The notes beneath the pieces were generated by a model, which saw nothing but the letters and a program-made list of their open reading frames with translations, was not told the origin of the DNA and searched no databases. Shown here piece by piece: positions 19,540 through 29,389 of a stretch of 64,000 nucleotides of DNA. Both the position numbers and the translations under genes were made by a program. The DNA is taken from NCBI RefSeq assembly GCF_001652915.1, contig NZ_BBQI01000030.1, positions 57,896-121,895 of the forward strand, read 5' to 3'. Numbering within the stretch: the stretch's first letter is position 1; each line of letters opens with the position of its first letter. The DNA comes from Cupriavidus sp. D384. GTDB lineage: Bacteria; Pseudomonadota; Gammaproteobacteria; Burkholderiales; Burkholderiaceae.

Positions 19540-21189
19540 TCAGGCCACAAAGCGCTCGCGCATCAGCTTCTTGTTGAGCTTGCCGATGCTGGTCTTTTCC
19601 AGCGCGTCGACGATGCGTACGGTCTGTGGCACGGCATATTTCGAGATGCGGCCCGTGCTGCTGAAGGTCATCACGTGATCGCGGATGTCTTCCTCGATGG
19701 CCGTGACGCCGGCGCCGGGCTTGAGCACCACCAGCGCCACGGGGCGCTCGCCCCATTTGTCGTCCTTGATGCCGATCACGGCCACTTCCGACACGCGCGG
19801 GTGCTGCGAAATCAGGCTTTCGATCTCGAGCGACGACACCCATTCGCCGCCTGACTTGATCACGTCCTTGATGCGGTCGGTGATCTGGATACTGCCGGTG
19901 GCGTCCATGTTCGCGATGTCCTGCGTGTGCAGGTAGCCGCCTTGCCACAGCGCCTCGGAGGCCTCGGGATTGTTGCGATAACCCTGGGTCAGCCACGGCG
20001 CACGCACCACGATCTCGCCGCTGGCCTTGCCGTCGTGCGGCACGTCGTCCATGGCGTCGTCGACGATGCGCAGGTCCACCAGCGGCACCGGGCGGCCGGT
20101 CTTGCAGCGCAGGCGAATCTCGTCGTCGAGATCGCGCGGCTGGGTGTTCTCGGGAATCTGGGCCAGGCTCAGCAGCGGGCAGGTCTCGGACATGCCGTAG
20201 CCGGCAAAGACATCGATGCCACGTTCCACTGCGGCACGCGCCAGGCCATGGGGCAGGGCGCCGCCGCCGATGATCACCTTCCAGCGGCTGAAATCGGCGG
20301 TCTTCGCGGCCTCGCAGTTCAGCAGCATGTGCAGGATGGTGGCGACGCAGTGCGAGAAGGTCACGCCTTCATCGCTGGCCAGCTTCACCAGTGCGTCGGG
20401 CGCATAGCGGCCCGGGTACACCTGCTTGACGCCCAGCACGGTAGCCACGTAAGGCATGCCCCAGGCATGCACGTGGAACATCGGCGTGACCGGCATGTAG
20501 ACGTCGCCGCGATGAAACCGCTGCCCCGACATCGGGCTGGCCAGCGCGGCCATCGTCGTGATCGTGTGCAGCACCAGCTGGCGGTGAGAGAAATGCACGC
20601 CCTTGGGCAGGCCCGTGGTGCCAGTCGTGTAGAACGTGGTGGCACGCGTGTTCTCGTCGAAATCGGGGAAGTCGTACGCCACCGCGTTGGCCGCCAGCAG
20701 GTCTTCGTACTCGGCGCTGAACGGGATGGTGAGCGGGGCCGGCGCGCCGTCCAGGTCGTCGATCAGCACGAAGACGCGCACGGTGTCGAGCCGGTTGCGG
20801 ATCGATTCCAGCACGGGCAGGAAGTCGGTATGCACCAGCAGCACCTCGGCGCCGGCGTGGTTGATTGTGTAGGCAATCTCGTCCGGCGACAGGCGCACGT
20901 TCACGGTCTGCAGGACCGCGCCCATCATCGGTACCGCGAAATAGCACTCCAGGTAGCGATGGCTGTCCCAGTCCATCACGGCCACCGTGGTGCCGTGCTG
21001 CACGCCCAGGCGCGACAGCCCGTTGGCGAGGCGCCCGATCCGCTCGCGCATCGTGCGATACGTCTGGCGGTGCGTGCCGCGATACACGATCTCCTGATCG
21101 GGGTTCTGGCCGAGTGGCGTGTGCAGCAGCTGCTTGATCAGCAGCGGATAGGCGTAAGCGGTGGGGGCGGTGTCATGCATCGCGTCCAT
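19540..21189 (-). CDS. Medium/long-chain fatty acyl-CoA ligase (AlkK-like)
   Basis: A 549-residue ANL-superfamily enzyme. The P-loop is TFYTTGTTGLPKGV, with A5 motif FAGYGMSETCP and the C-terminal lysine region SIGKLNKKLMR. IKSGGEWVSSLEIES is the hinge and swivel region. Overall it resembles AlkK-type ligases that activate medium-chain acids at the membrane. The ATG at 21189 has AGGAGA upstream; the open frame extends far beyond but only as overlap with the regulator gene. It is the first gene of the PHA operon and would feed fatty acids into beta-oxidation and PHA. Confidence 0.9.
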   Translation of the reverse strand: MDAMHDTAPTAYAYPLLIKQLLHTPLGQNPDQEIVYRGTHRQTYRTMRERIGRLANGLSRLGVQHGTTVAVMDWDSHRYLECYFAVPMMGAVLQTVNVRLSPDEIAYTINHAGAEVLLVHTDFLPVLESIRNRLDTVRVFVLIDDLDGAPAPLTIPFSAEYEDLLAANAVAYDFPDFDENTRATTFYTTGTTGLPKGVHFSHRQLVLHTITTMAALASPMSGQRFHRGDVYMPVTPMFHVHAWGMPYVATVLGVKQVYPGRYAPDALVKLASDEGVTFSHCVATILHMLLNCEAAKTADFSRWKVIIGGGALPHGLARAAVERGIDVFAGYGMSETCPLLSLAQIPENTQPRDLDDEIRLRCKTGRPVPLVDLRIVDDAMDDVPHDGKASGEIVVRAPWLTQGYRNNPEASEALWQGGYLHTQDIANMDATGSIQITDRIKDVIKSGGEWVSSLEIESLISQHPRVSEVAVIGIKDDKWGERPVALVVLKPGAGVTAIEEDIRDHVMTFSSTGRISKYAVPQTVRIVDALEKTSIGKLNKKLMRERFVA

Positions 21190-21401
21190 GGGTGTGTCTC
21201 CTGCGAATTCCAGACGAAAGGGGAAAGTCTGTGGTGCGCCGGAGCCGTCACCCCTGGCGGGATTCAGGCGGCGCCTTGTATGGATGCCATGTTGGCGGGG
21301 CGCCGGGCGTAGCCGTATCCCCCGAACAGGGGACCGGGTCGGGGCAGCGCGTTTGGGGGAGGCGGGGGAGAGCGAAGCCGAAAGTGGCGTTGGCGCCGCG
21401 C

Positions 21402-24197
21402 TCAGTGCCCGGCCACCAGGCCCAGGGACTGCGCGCGTGCGACGGCATGCGCACGCTTTTCGACCGCCAGCTTCACGAAGATGCTCTTGATATGGGTCTT
21501 GACCGTCTCGGGGGCGATCCCCAGGGTTCGTGCGATTTCCTTGTTCGACTGGCCGGCGGCAATCAACGTCAGGATGCCGCCCTCGCGCGCGCTCAGTGCC
21601 TCGCGCACTGACGCCGACGACGCCTTTTGCCGCATCTGGTAACGCTCGTTGCAGCGCTCGAGCAGTTCGTCGATGCAGGCCAGGCGTTCTTTGCTGTCGC
21701 CGGTGGCGCCGGTGGCCCCCCGGACCAGTTCGAGCAGGGCCCTGACGCCCGGCCCCTGGTCCAGGATGGTCCGGTAGGCACGCGCCGATTCGATGGAGGC
21801 CAGCACCCGACTGCATTCCTCGACGGCCCGTTCCACCGCGCCACTGGCCTGACAGGCCAGCGCCAGCAACGTGCGTGCGCGCAATGCAAGATAGTCGGGC
21901 CGCCGCTGCGGAAAGCGCTGGAGCAGGGCATCCAGCAGGCGCACGGCTTCGTCGGGGCGCGCTCCGGCCATGGCCAGGCTGGCCGCACCCAGGGTCCGAT
22001 AGCGGTCCAGTTCGCTGGCGCAGGCCTCGCAATCGGGCGCATCGACGGTATTCACCAGGCGGTCGATCTGCTCCACGCACGAGGCGGCCTCCCGGGCGCG
22101 GCCTTCGGCCAGCAGCAGCCGGACACGCTCCAGCAGGATGGCGGCCACCAGCCGGTGCCAGCCGCGTTGATGGCCGATATTCAGCGCCCGTTCGATCCAG
22201 ACATGGGCCTGGTCGAGATGGCCGCGCGCCGCTGCAATGCGGATCAGCAGCGTGTAGGCCACCAGCACGCTGTCCAGCAGTACCGCCGCATCGATGACCG
22301 ACATGCGTTCCACCAGCAGCGTTTCGGCTTCTTCTAGCCGGTCCTGCTCGTAGCGCAACTGGGCCAGCGCCGGCGCGCACAGTGCGGCGGCCGTGGAGGC
22401 CGGGCCGGCGTGCTCCTCGGCAAACCGCATCGCCTGCAGGAAGTAGCGCTCGGCCACGTCGAAACGCATCTGCTGCAGTTCGGCCAGGCCAAGCAGGCAG
22501 AGCCTGTAGACCGACGACAGCGGATACCGCCGGTTTTCGTCGGGCGAGTAGGGGATCCAGTGCGTGGCGTAAAGCCGTTCGAGATCGCCGGATTTCCAGT
22601 GCGCGAACCGCACGACATTGCTGAGCACGTTGATAATCCACGGATCGTCCGACAGCGGATGGCTCAGGCAGGCTTCGGCAAGCCGCAGCGCGCCCTGGGC
22701 ATCGTCACGCAGGGCAGTGAGCAGGGCGCGTATCGCCCGGCATTCCCAAAGGTAACGCTCGCGATCCCCGGTGGGGCCTTGCACCGCGTCCTGCTCGATG
22801 GCTTCGACCATCTCCGATGCCTCTCCGAAACGCATCGCCAGTGCCATGCCGCGCGCCAGCGCCAGACGCACGTCAACCTGGCCTCGCATGATGTCGGCCG
22901 GCAGGTGCCGCTGCCAGCCAAGCAGCGTCATCAGATCCCCCTTGCGCACGAGCGACATCGCACAACGGCCAATCAGGGCGACGGCATCGGCGGCATCGCC
23001 TGCCTCCAGCGCATGCCAGACGGCGTCGGTCCAGAGCGCCTGTGCAGCAAACCAGCGCGACGCGCGCCGGTGCAGATCGGCAACGTCGATGTCTGGCGAT
23101 ACCTCAAGCCGCTGGCGCAGGTAGTCGCGCAGCAACTGGTGATAGCGAAACCATCGGCCTTCGACATCCAGCGGATCCAGCAGCAACTGGCGCGTGGCTA
23201 GTGCTTCAAGCATGGTCTGGCTGTCTGCCGCGCCTGTGACGGCCAGGCACAGCGACGCCGACAACCGGTCGAGAATCGCGGTGCGCACCATGAAATCGAC
23301 CAGTGCCGGGGTCTGGCAGGCCAGCATTTCCTCGAGATAGGCCGCGATCGGACGCGCCGTGCCCGAGGGCGGCACCCAAGTGCCGGGCTGACCCCGGGCC
23401 AGCATGGGGGCGGACAGGCGCAATGCCGCCGCCCAGCCTTCGGTCGAAGCATGCAAGGCGTCTACCGAAGGCTGCGGCAGGCCGCCCTCGCATTCGCGCT
23501 GGACAAAGCGCCGGGTTTCGTCGGCGCTGAAGCGCAGCATCGCCGCATCGATTTCAAGCAGCGCATTGCTGGCCCGCAGCCGTGCCAGCGCCAGGGGAGG
23601 GTCCTCGCGCGTGCCCAGCACAAGATGAAAGTTGGACGGCGCGTGGGCCAGCAGCAGCGCCACGGCCTCGTGAATCGACTCGGTGTGAATCAGGTGGTAG
23701 TCGTCCACGAACAGGAACAACTCGTCATCGACTTCGGCCAGCGCGTTGACCAGCGTGGCAACCACCGCGCGAGGCACCAGCAGCGACACATCGCCGGCTT
23801 GCCCCGGCGGAGTACCTTCGGCGGCACAGGCGCGGTACAGCGATTGCGCCAGATGTCCGAGAAAATGCGCCGGTTCGTCGTCCTCCTGGTCAACCGACAG
23901 CCAGGCCACGCGTGCGCCATCGGCCCGCAACTGGTCAAGCCACGCAATGCACAGCGATGTCTTGCCAAAGCCGGCCGGCGCCTTGATGACCGTCAGCCGC
24001 TTGTCGCGCCCCTGGGCGAGCCGTTCGAGCAATCGTGGACGATCGATCAAACCGGCCGATAGTCGCGGCGGAATGGTCTTGGTAGCCAGGAAAAAGGGCG
24101 CCGCAGGCGCTTCCGCAACGCGCTGGCCGGAAGCACGCTTGCGAGTCTCCGGCGTTTTTCGAGCCGGTATCGTTCGGGGGAATTGGCCTTCGCGCAT
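21402..24197 (-). CDS. MalT-type LuxR transcriptional regulator
   Basis: A 931-residue STAND-type regulator. The Walker A sequence APAGFGKT is near residues 73-80, with a Walker B-like LFLFVDDYHLI, a winged-helix/TPR middle, and a C-terminal LuxR helix-turn-helix (LSAREGGILTLIAAGQSNKE, then TVKTHIKSIFVKL). Such proteins bind a small inducer and ATP, then activate promoters. It lies immediately upstream of, and on the same strand as, the PHA operon, with a 212-bp gap, so control of that operon is the natural inference. The ATG at 24197 is a best guess: no strong ribosome site is seen and other in-frame Met codons exist. Confidence 0.88.
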   Translation of the reverse strand: MREGQFPRTIPARKTPETRKRASGQRVAEAPAAPFFLATKTIPPRLSAGLIDRPRLLERLAQGRDKRLTVIKAPAGFGKTSLCIAWLDQLRADGARVAWLSVDQEDDEPAHFLGHLAQSLYRACAAEGTPPGQAGDVSLLVPRAVVATLVNALAEVDDELFLFVDDYHLIHTESIHEAVALLLAHAPSNFHLVLGTREDPPLALARLRASNALLEIDAAMLRFSADETRRFVQRECEGGLPQPSVDALHASTEGWAAALRLSAPMLARGQPGTWVPPSGTARPIAAYLEEMLACQTPALVDFMVRTAILDRLSASLCLAVTGAADSQTMLEALATRQLLLDPLDVEGRWFRYHQLLRDYLRQRLEVSPDIDVADLHRRASRWFAAQALWTDAVWHALEAGDAADAVALIGRCAMSLVRKGDLMTLLGWQRHLPADIMRGQVDVRLALARGMALAMRFGEASEMVEAIEQDAVQGPTGDRERYLWECRAIRALLTALRDDAQGALRLAEACLSHPLSDDPWIINVLSNVVRFAHWKSGDLERLYATHWIPYSPDENRRYPLSSVYRLCLLGLAELQQMRFDVAERYFLQAMRFAEEHAGPASTAAALCAPALAQLRYEQDRLEEAETLLVERMSVIDAAVLLDSVLVAYTLLIRIAAARGHLDQAHVWIERALNIGHQRGWHRLVAAILLERVRLLLAEGRAREAASCVEQIDRLVNTVDAPDCEACASELDRYRTLGAASLAMAGARPDEAVRLLDALLQRFPQRRPDYLALRARTLLALACQASGAVERAVEECSRVLASIESARAYRTILDQGPGVRALLELVRGATGATGDSKERLACIDELLERCNERYQMRQKASSASVREALSAREGGILTLIAAGQSNKEIARTLGIAPETVKTHIKSIFVKLAVEKRAHAVARAQSLGLVAGH

Positions 24198-24503
24198 GAC
24201 ATGGATTCTAGGCGGGCCATTTTCCGATTCAAGCGCAAGCGGCACTTGGCATGGCATTGACCAAATCATGTGACGCATTCATTGCACGAAGAGGTAATGT
24301 GCCAGTCCGATCGCAATTGTGCGTGACAATTGAAGCATTTCAGCGGCACATATTATCTCGTCCGCGCCGATTGCAGAGATAGTCGCAACAGAACTTCAAT
24401 AATCAGTCGGATGGGATCTCTTATATATTAAAACCACCGCCTGAATTCAATCGGACAAATCCTAAATCAAAAAGAGGGCGGGCCTCTGTCAAAAGGATTC
24501 GTC

Positions 24504-24629
24504 ATGAATCCAGATCCCAAGAATTTTCAGGGTAAGGTCGCGATTCGCCGGCGCCAGTCTTTCACTGAAACACGTCAGAACGCAATATTCAGGCGGCAAG
24601 TCAGACAGGTCAGATTGAGCAGTCTTTGA
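24504..24629 (+). CDS. Possible 41-residue ORF upstream of the protease
   Basis: ATG at 24504 follows AAGGA by seven bases and opens a 41-codon basic frame (MNPDPKNFQGKVAIRRRQS) ending 54 bp before the protease start. It could be a leader peptide or chance. The rest of the 24198-24683 gap is AT-rich relative to the flanks, with no other gene seen, and should contain the protease promoter. Confidence 0.25.
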   Translation: MNPDPKNFQGKVAIRRRQSFTETRQNAIFRRQVRQVRLSSL

Positions 24630-24683
24630 TAGGCTGATCTGTGCGCCGTGGATAATCCGTTTATCGAAGGGCAATACAGGATA

Positions 24684-26120
24684 ATGAAGGGAAAGTACTT
24701 TGGTGCCGGGCTGGTGGCGCTGGCAACGTGGTCATCGGCGCAAGCTTTGGTCATCGATGAAGCCACATTTAGATACTATGGCGGCGATACGGCCACAGTG
24801 ACCGAAAGCATCGATACGCGTAGCAACAAGTTGCGTGAGTTCAGCTACGAAACGGCCTGGCTCGCCGTCGGCACCATCGGAGCCTGCACGGCAACATGGC
24901 TTGGCGACAAGGGCGGCTGGACTTACGTGCTGACTGCCGCGCATTGCGTGGATCATGACGGCACCAGGACCGCCGCAAACAGGACGTTTACTGACTGGAA
25001 AGGGCGTGTCATCGCATCGGGAGCAGGTACGGCGCACGTACCGCCGCAGCGGATGATCCAGCCTCGCAGCCACGGCGGCGCATCCACCGATATCGCCGTC
25101 CTGGTATTGCCCACGCGAAATCCAATGATCGATGCAAAGGGAAATCCGATCGAGCGGCCAATTCTGAACGATGCGCTTGATGAGCCCGGCCGTGACGTCA
25201 TTTTCGTGAGCCACGGGGTCTGGGGCGTTGGCACGAACATCAGCCGCTCATTCGGTTCCAGTACGAGCGCGCGGCGGCTGTACGGGCGCAGCCGCGTCGA
25301 GGGCATTTACGGATCCGACCACGCACTCGCGGCGACGTACGACTCCGTTGGACCGTCGCCGTCCTGGGCCCGCACTGCCGCAACCGACAATGGATCAGCG
25401 TGGTGGCAGATCCGTGGCGGCAAGCCAGTCATCATCGCAACAACCAATGGCAACTCGGCGCGCGCGAGTACCGGTGCGCGCGTTTCGAAATACGTGAAGT
25501 GGATTCAATCCATCTATTCGGACGTACGCGTATTGTCGGCCGAGCGCCCGTTGGGCTGCATTGTTTCCCGGAAAACCGGTGCCCGGTACTGCTTGCCAGC
25601 GGGGGAAAAGTCGGGCTATTCGCTGCCGTCCTGGATATACACGCACGAAGTTTTCGTGGATGCCGCACCCGGCACTGCAGTGATGCTATCCGACTGGGAT
25701 AATCTGTCGTATAGCCGCCTAGCAACGTTTATCGGGACGGTAGAGCATGAACGACTCAAGGGGGTGAAGGCGTATAACGGACTCACGCTCGATTTTTCGA
25801 AGCCACGTTCCATGCGCGTCCAGTCCGATTCAACACCAGTCAGCTGCATCGTCAGCATGACATCCAGTGCGAAGTATTGCCTGCCTGCCGGACACAGCTC
25901 CGGCTATTCGCTGCCGACCTGGATCTACAGGCACGAAGTGCTCGTGGATGCTGCACCCGGCACTGCAGTGATGCTATCGGACTGGGATAATCTCTCGTAT
26001 AGCCGCCTCGCGACATTTCCCGGCCTCGTGCAGAACTGGGAACTAAAAAGCAAAAGAGCCTGGAACGGCGAAACCCTCGACTTCTCGCGGCCGAGGTCGA
26101 TGCGGGTGGTTCAGGAATAA
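24684..26120 (+). CDS. Secreted trypsin-like protease with two C-terminal repeats
   Basis: A 478-residue protein. Residues 1-22 form a signal peptide (MKGKYFGAGLVALATWSSAQ, ending near A-L). The protease domain shows the catalytic His in TAAHC, the Asp in STDIAVLVLP, and a probable nucleophile Ser in TDNGSAWWQI, where GDSGGP would be usual. Two direct repeats of about 90 residues follow, each with YCLPAG, SGYSLP, HEV and an AVMLSDWDNLSYSRLATF block. The repeat pattern resembles beta/gamma-crystallin-like or lectin-like sandwich modules, which is inference. It is probably exported and may act on proteins or cell-wall material. It stands alone between the PHA regulator and the Tn7-like module. 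The two repeats are also close at DNA level, suggesting recent internal duplication. Confidence 0.8.
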   Translation: MKGKYFGAGLVALATWSSAQALVIDEATFRYYGGDTATVTESIDTRSNKLREFSYETAWLAVGTIGACTATWLGDKGGWTYVLTAAHCVDHDGTRTAANRTFTDWKGRVIASGAGTAHVPPQRMIQPRSHGGASTDIAVLVLPTRNPMIDAKGNPIERPILNDALDEPGRDVIFVSHGVWGVGTNISRSFGSSTSARRLYGRSRVEGIYGSDHALAATYDSVGPSPSWARTAATDNGSAWWQIRGGKPVIIATTNGNSARASTGARVSKYVKWIQSIYSDVRVLSAERPLGCIVSRKTGARYCLPAGEKSGYSLPSWIYTHEVFVDAAPGTAVMLSDWDNLSYSRLATFIGTVEHERLKGVKAYNGLTLDFSKPRSMRVQSDSTPVSCIVSMTSSAKYCLPAGHSSGYSLPTWIYRHEVLVDAAPGTAVMLSDWDNLSYSRLATFPGLVQNWELKSKRAWNGETLDFSRPRSMRVVQE

Positions 26121-26705
26121 CGCCAGAAAGAGTCCTGCGCTGGCGGGGACAAGTGGTTCCTGCCAGCGGGGGGGGCATAGTCAGACGACGAGAAAAGTGA
26201 TGGGGTAAAATCTGATAAGAATTATCTACTTACGTAGACTTTGTCGCTGCATTCAACACATATTTTCGTCTTTTTTGGGGATGAAATATTCTATCGGTTC
26301 TACGCCGAAGATGTAATTGTGTGTCTTTTTCGGGAGCGACCGCAGCCGTTGTCATGCTGCCTATGTCTCCGCTGGCGTGTGAGCGCCGCCTACCCGCCCC
26401 TACCTCCCTTGAGCTTGCAGGCAAACGGCGAAAGCCTTGGTTCTGCGCTCTTGTCTCAGAGCTCCTAGTAATCGCCTGCAGTTCATGGAGTTCATTCCGC
26501 TCCACTCCACACATTGTCCCCGCAACCGAAAGTATTTTTTTGGGGAAAGTCCTTGGGTTTAAATGCGAATTTTGCGATTTTCTGATAATAAAAAATATTA
26601 AAATTATGCGCACTATGCAACCAGTTTCATAGGGTTACTGATACCGTTATCTACTCACAAAATTTTCTACCATATATTCTCCAAGACTCGCCGTTGTGAC
26701 TCATC
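26121..26705. other. AT-rich left flank of the Tn7-like module
   Basis: Non-coding and markedly AT-richer than the DNA before 26.1 kb. TTTTTTGGGGA occurs at 26271-26281 and 26536-26546, with an inverted copy at 26796-26806 inside the first transposition gene. Partial repeats of TTATCTACT also occur at 26222 and 26648. Such repeats are where TnsB-type transposase sites are expected. A TGT-starting terminus (near 26242) is possible but not proven. Confidence 0.4.
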
Positions 26706-27320
26706 ATGTATCACGCCGCAGACCAGCACAGATTGAGCCCGGCTGAATTTGTTAGAAATCCAAATCGCGGCCACGCGTCGGTCTATTTTTTTGATTCCCC
26801 AAAAAATGATCGTCGCTTTGGCATTTTCGGCGTGGTTGCATTTTCGCATTTATTGCTAGCCGAAGGAAATCCTGAAATACTGTCGTATCTTCCATCCAGG
26901 CCACCAAAAGAAAAATCTGAAAAAAAATACAAACAAACAGTTGATGTTTTATATCAGTCTGGCAAGACGGAGTGTTGGCACTTCAATCACTCTAGGAACG
27001 GGGAACCCACGCGACACAAGAATAGGATAACCAAGACCGAAGGCGAAATCCGAATGGCGCAATGGCTGCCCCATAATTGGATGTTGCTATGTTCCTATCG
27101 AACACGCGTTAGAGGAGCTATAGACCCGAATCCCAGGGCCCTCCCAGGATTAATTAGCGCCAGAAGTAGCTTCACGCTCCAGGAGGTTCTCGCACTAGAA
27201 GATTGTGATCCCGCACACTTACTTGCTAGTGTGGCGCGCTACTTGGCAAACGGGAAACTTAAAACCGAACTTCGTACTAGCGCATTTCACCGACGTTCCC
27301 TTCTAGAACGGGTTGAATAA
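26706..27320 (+). CDS. TnsA-like protein with degenerate nuclease site
   Basis: A 204-residue protein, the first of four overlapping or closely spaced genes. Its layout fits TnsA: an N-terminal PD-(D/E)XK-like part with E53 or E57 (AEGNPEILSYLP) and D80 in KQTVDVLYQSG, then a C-terminal winged-helix-like part (FTLQEVLALEDCDPAHLLAS). In the position where an E/Q-x-K pair is expected the sequence reads KTECWHFN, with no lysine. TnsA normally cuts the 5' ends of the transposon so that it moves by cut-and-paste. If this reading is right, the protein may be only structural. Sequence similarity is weak and the assignment leans on gene order with tnsB, tnsC and tniQ. Confidence 0.6.
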   Translation: MYHAADQHRLSPAEFVRNPNRGHASVYFFDSPKNDRRFGIFGVVAFSHLLLAEGNPEILSYLPSRPPKEKSEKKYKQTVDVLYQSGKTECWHFNHSRNGEPTRHKNRITKTEGEIRMAQWLPHNWMLLCSYRTRVRGAIDPNPRALPGLISARSSFTLQEVLALEDCDPAHLLASVARYLANGKLKTELRTSAFHRRSLLERVE

Positions 27321-29365
27321 TGGGCGGGGGCGCGCGGAGATCGTTGATTCAACAATATCACGGTGAGCTTGTCGACTGGCCCCATCCCGATATCACCGTT
27401 CTTGACGATGCGACTCGTCGAACGTTTCTGAATCGAAAGCTTGCCGTTGAGTTATATGCTGCCGATATTCCCTACGGTGAGATTCAAGAACAGACAAAAT
27501 TCTCGCCAAACGAAGTGAGGCGCTTGCTCCGACGATGCGTGGCATCAGCAGGGGAGGGGTGTATTGTAGGATTTTATGCGTTGCTTCCGAGTTTTCGCAT
27601 TAAGCCTTACTTCAGAACGAAACCCATTATTGCGAAGCATCCATTGGCCGATCAACGCTCTAGTGGTTACGCTGGCGCGCTGGCGCAGTTATTCGAAAAG
27701 TTTCCTGATGTCAAGAAAGATTTAATACAAAAATTCTTTCTGCAGCCGGATAAACAAAAGAAGTCAAAAAATAGCCGTTCGCCGCAGTTAGGGCCGCAGC
27801 CTTATATTGAAATACATGGCGAGTTTCTTTCTGAATTACGGACAAAAGGGGTTGGAGAGAATGAATGGCCCTTCCTGACGGAAGACAAGGGTAGACGATC
27901 CCTTTTGCGCTTCCTTCATTCTTTGAAGAATGAAAGATCAGAGCGTGCGGTAAAAGCCAGAATGGGTGCTGAGGCGACTAACAATCTAGGACATGGTATG
28001 GGTCCTAATGCTCTCATATCGCCACTTCTCCCGTTTGCAGTCGTAGAGCTTGATTACACAGTTATTGATATTCCCACTCATGTTAGGGTGATTGATCCCA
28101 ACGGTACAGGGCATTTGATACCTATATCTCGTTGGTATCTAGGGTTGCTGGTCGAGGTAAAAACAAGCGCAATTTTGGGCGCACATATCTCTCTGGAAGT
28201 TAACCCGAGCGCCGATTGTGCGTTGCAGACGATGTTGAGCAGTGTGCCTGTCGTGTTAGACGCACGGAATTCTGGTGACGTTCGCATTGAGGTACGTAGC
28301 ACCAATATGGATTTTGTTGCACGCGGCCCCACCTTGATATGCTCGTTGATACCGCAGTTGGCAGGGCAAGCATTCAGTTTGCTTAGGGTGGATAACGGTT
28401 GGTGCAATATTGCAAATGATTTTGTAAATAACGTTATTGATGTATTTGGTTGTGCCATTGAGTTCGGCCCCCCACGTGCCTGGTGGGGAAGGTCGTTAGT
28501 CGAAAGGATCATTGGGGTTTCAAAAGAACGCGGAGAGCATCGCCTGAAGGCCACATACGCGTCGGGCCCCGACGATGTTCGCCGGCCCCCCGATGTCGAA
28601 CAGCTCGGTTTAAATGACGGAATCGACCTTGATTTTGTGGTCGATATGTTGAATGCCGTTGTCCGTGAACATAATACTATCTCAACCGGTGATCGACTTA
28701 ATGGTGCAACTGTAATTAATGTTCTGCAAAGATTCGTAGATAAGCATGAGCTTCTATGGGTTCCACAGCCTCTACCAAGATCTATCAATTCAAATGATCG
28801 ACTCCTTATGCACCGACGAAAGGTGGAGGTTAGGGGAGAATGGGGCGTCCATACGCGTAGGCCGTACATTAATACGGCATACTGCCGATATACAAATCCT
28901 CGTATCGCTTCTGATTTTTCTATGATAGGAAGAAAAGTGTTTGTCTACATCAATCGTCTCGATGCGAGAGAGGCATGGGCAAGTGACGCGGAAACTGGCG
29001 AGAATTTGGGCAAGCTATACGGTGAGGAAAAATGGGAAAACTGGCGATGTGCATTGCGGGTCAGAGAACTGGTAGGCGCAAAAGCAAAGGGACGGCCCCG
29101 AGGCCGGAGCCCCGATATTTATGCTAGATCCGGAAAAGTAGATTATGAGTTTGTAACGAGCGAAAATAGCGGCGAAAATATCGGAAAAAAAACTGCGCTT
29201 GCGATAGCGAAAGTAGCTCGGGATAGCTTTACTGGTTCGAAATCAGCATCCCTAAAGCCGGCCGAAGAAGATAACCACAATAATAATGTTGGGAGTGATA
29301 ACGATCTGCTTCCAAATATAAATCCGCGCGGAATATTCAAGCTGGATTCGGGGAATAAGAAATGA
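27320..29365 (+). CDS. TnsB-like DDE transposase
   Basis: A 681-residue Mu/TnsB-type transposase. An N-terminal helix-turn-helix region (YAADIPYGEIQEQTKFSPNE) is followed by the RNase-H-like core. The probable catalytic triad is D245 (VVELDYTVID), D358 (LLRVDNGW) and E395 (WWGRSLVERI). A Mu-type beta-barrel follows (VRGEWGVHTRRPYINTAYC, then KVFVYINRLD), and the tail is basic and low in order. It joins the ends to target DNA. The ATG overlaps the stop of the TnsA-like gene by one base. Codon use is much AT-richer than the host genes before 26 kb, indicating transfer. Confidence 0.88.
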   Translation: MGGGARRSLIQQYHGELVDWPHPDITVLDDATRRTFLNRKLAVELYAADIPYGEIQEQTKFSPNEVRRLLRRCVASAGEGCIVGFYALLPSFRIKPYFRTKPIIAKHPLADQRSSGYAGALAQLFEKFPDVKKDLIQKFFLQPDKQKKSKNSRSPQLGPQPYIEIHGEFLSELRTKGVGENEWPFLTEDKGRRSLLRFLHSLKNERSERAVKARMGAEATNNLGHGMGPNALISPLLPFAVVELDYTVIDIPTHVRVIDPNGTGHLIPISRWYLGLLVEVKTSAILGAHISLEVNPSADCALQTMLSSVPVVLDARNSGDVRIEVRSTNMDFVARGPTLICSLIPQLAGQAFSLLRVDNGWCNIANDFVNNVIDVFGCAIEFGPPRAWWGRSLVERIIGVSKERGEHRLKATYASGPDDVRRPPDVEQLGLNDGIDLDFVVDMLNAVVREHNTISTGDRLNGATVINVLQRFVDKHELLWVPQPLPRSINSNDRLLMHRRKVEVRGEWGVHTRRPYINTAYCRYTNPRIASDFSMIGRKVFVYINRLDAREAWASDAETGENLGKLYGEEKWENWRCALRVRELVGAKAKGRPRGRSPDIYARSGKVDYEFVTSENSGENIGKKTALAIAKVARDSFTGSKSASLKPAEEDNHNNNVGSDNDLLPNINPRGIFKLDSGNKK

Positions 29366-29389
29366 TTGCGTGCGATCGTGGAGAAAGAA

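Noticed and set aside
19540..22641. A single 1033-codon protein on the minus strand
   Set aside because: Only the part from 21189 on is an acyl-CoA ligase. The upstream extension overlaps the LuxR-type regulator in another frame, and a strong ribosome site marks the real start.
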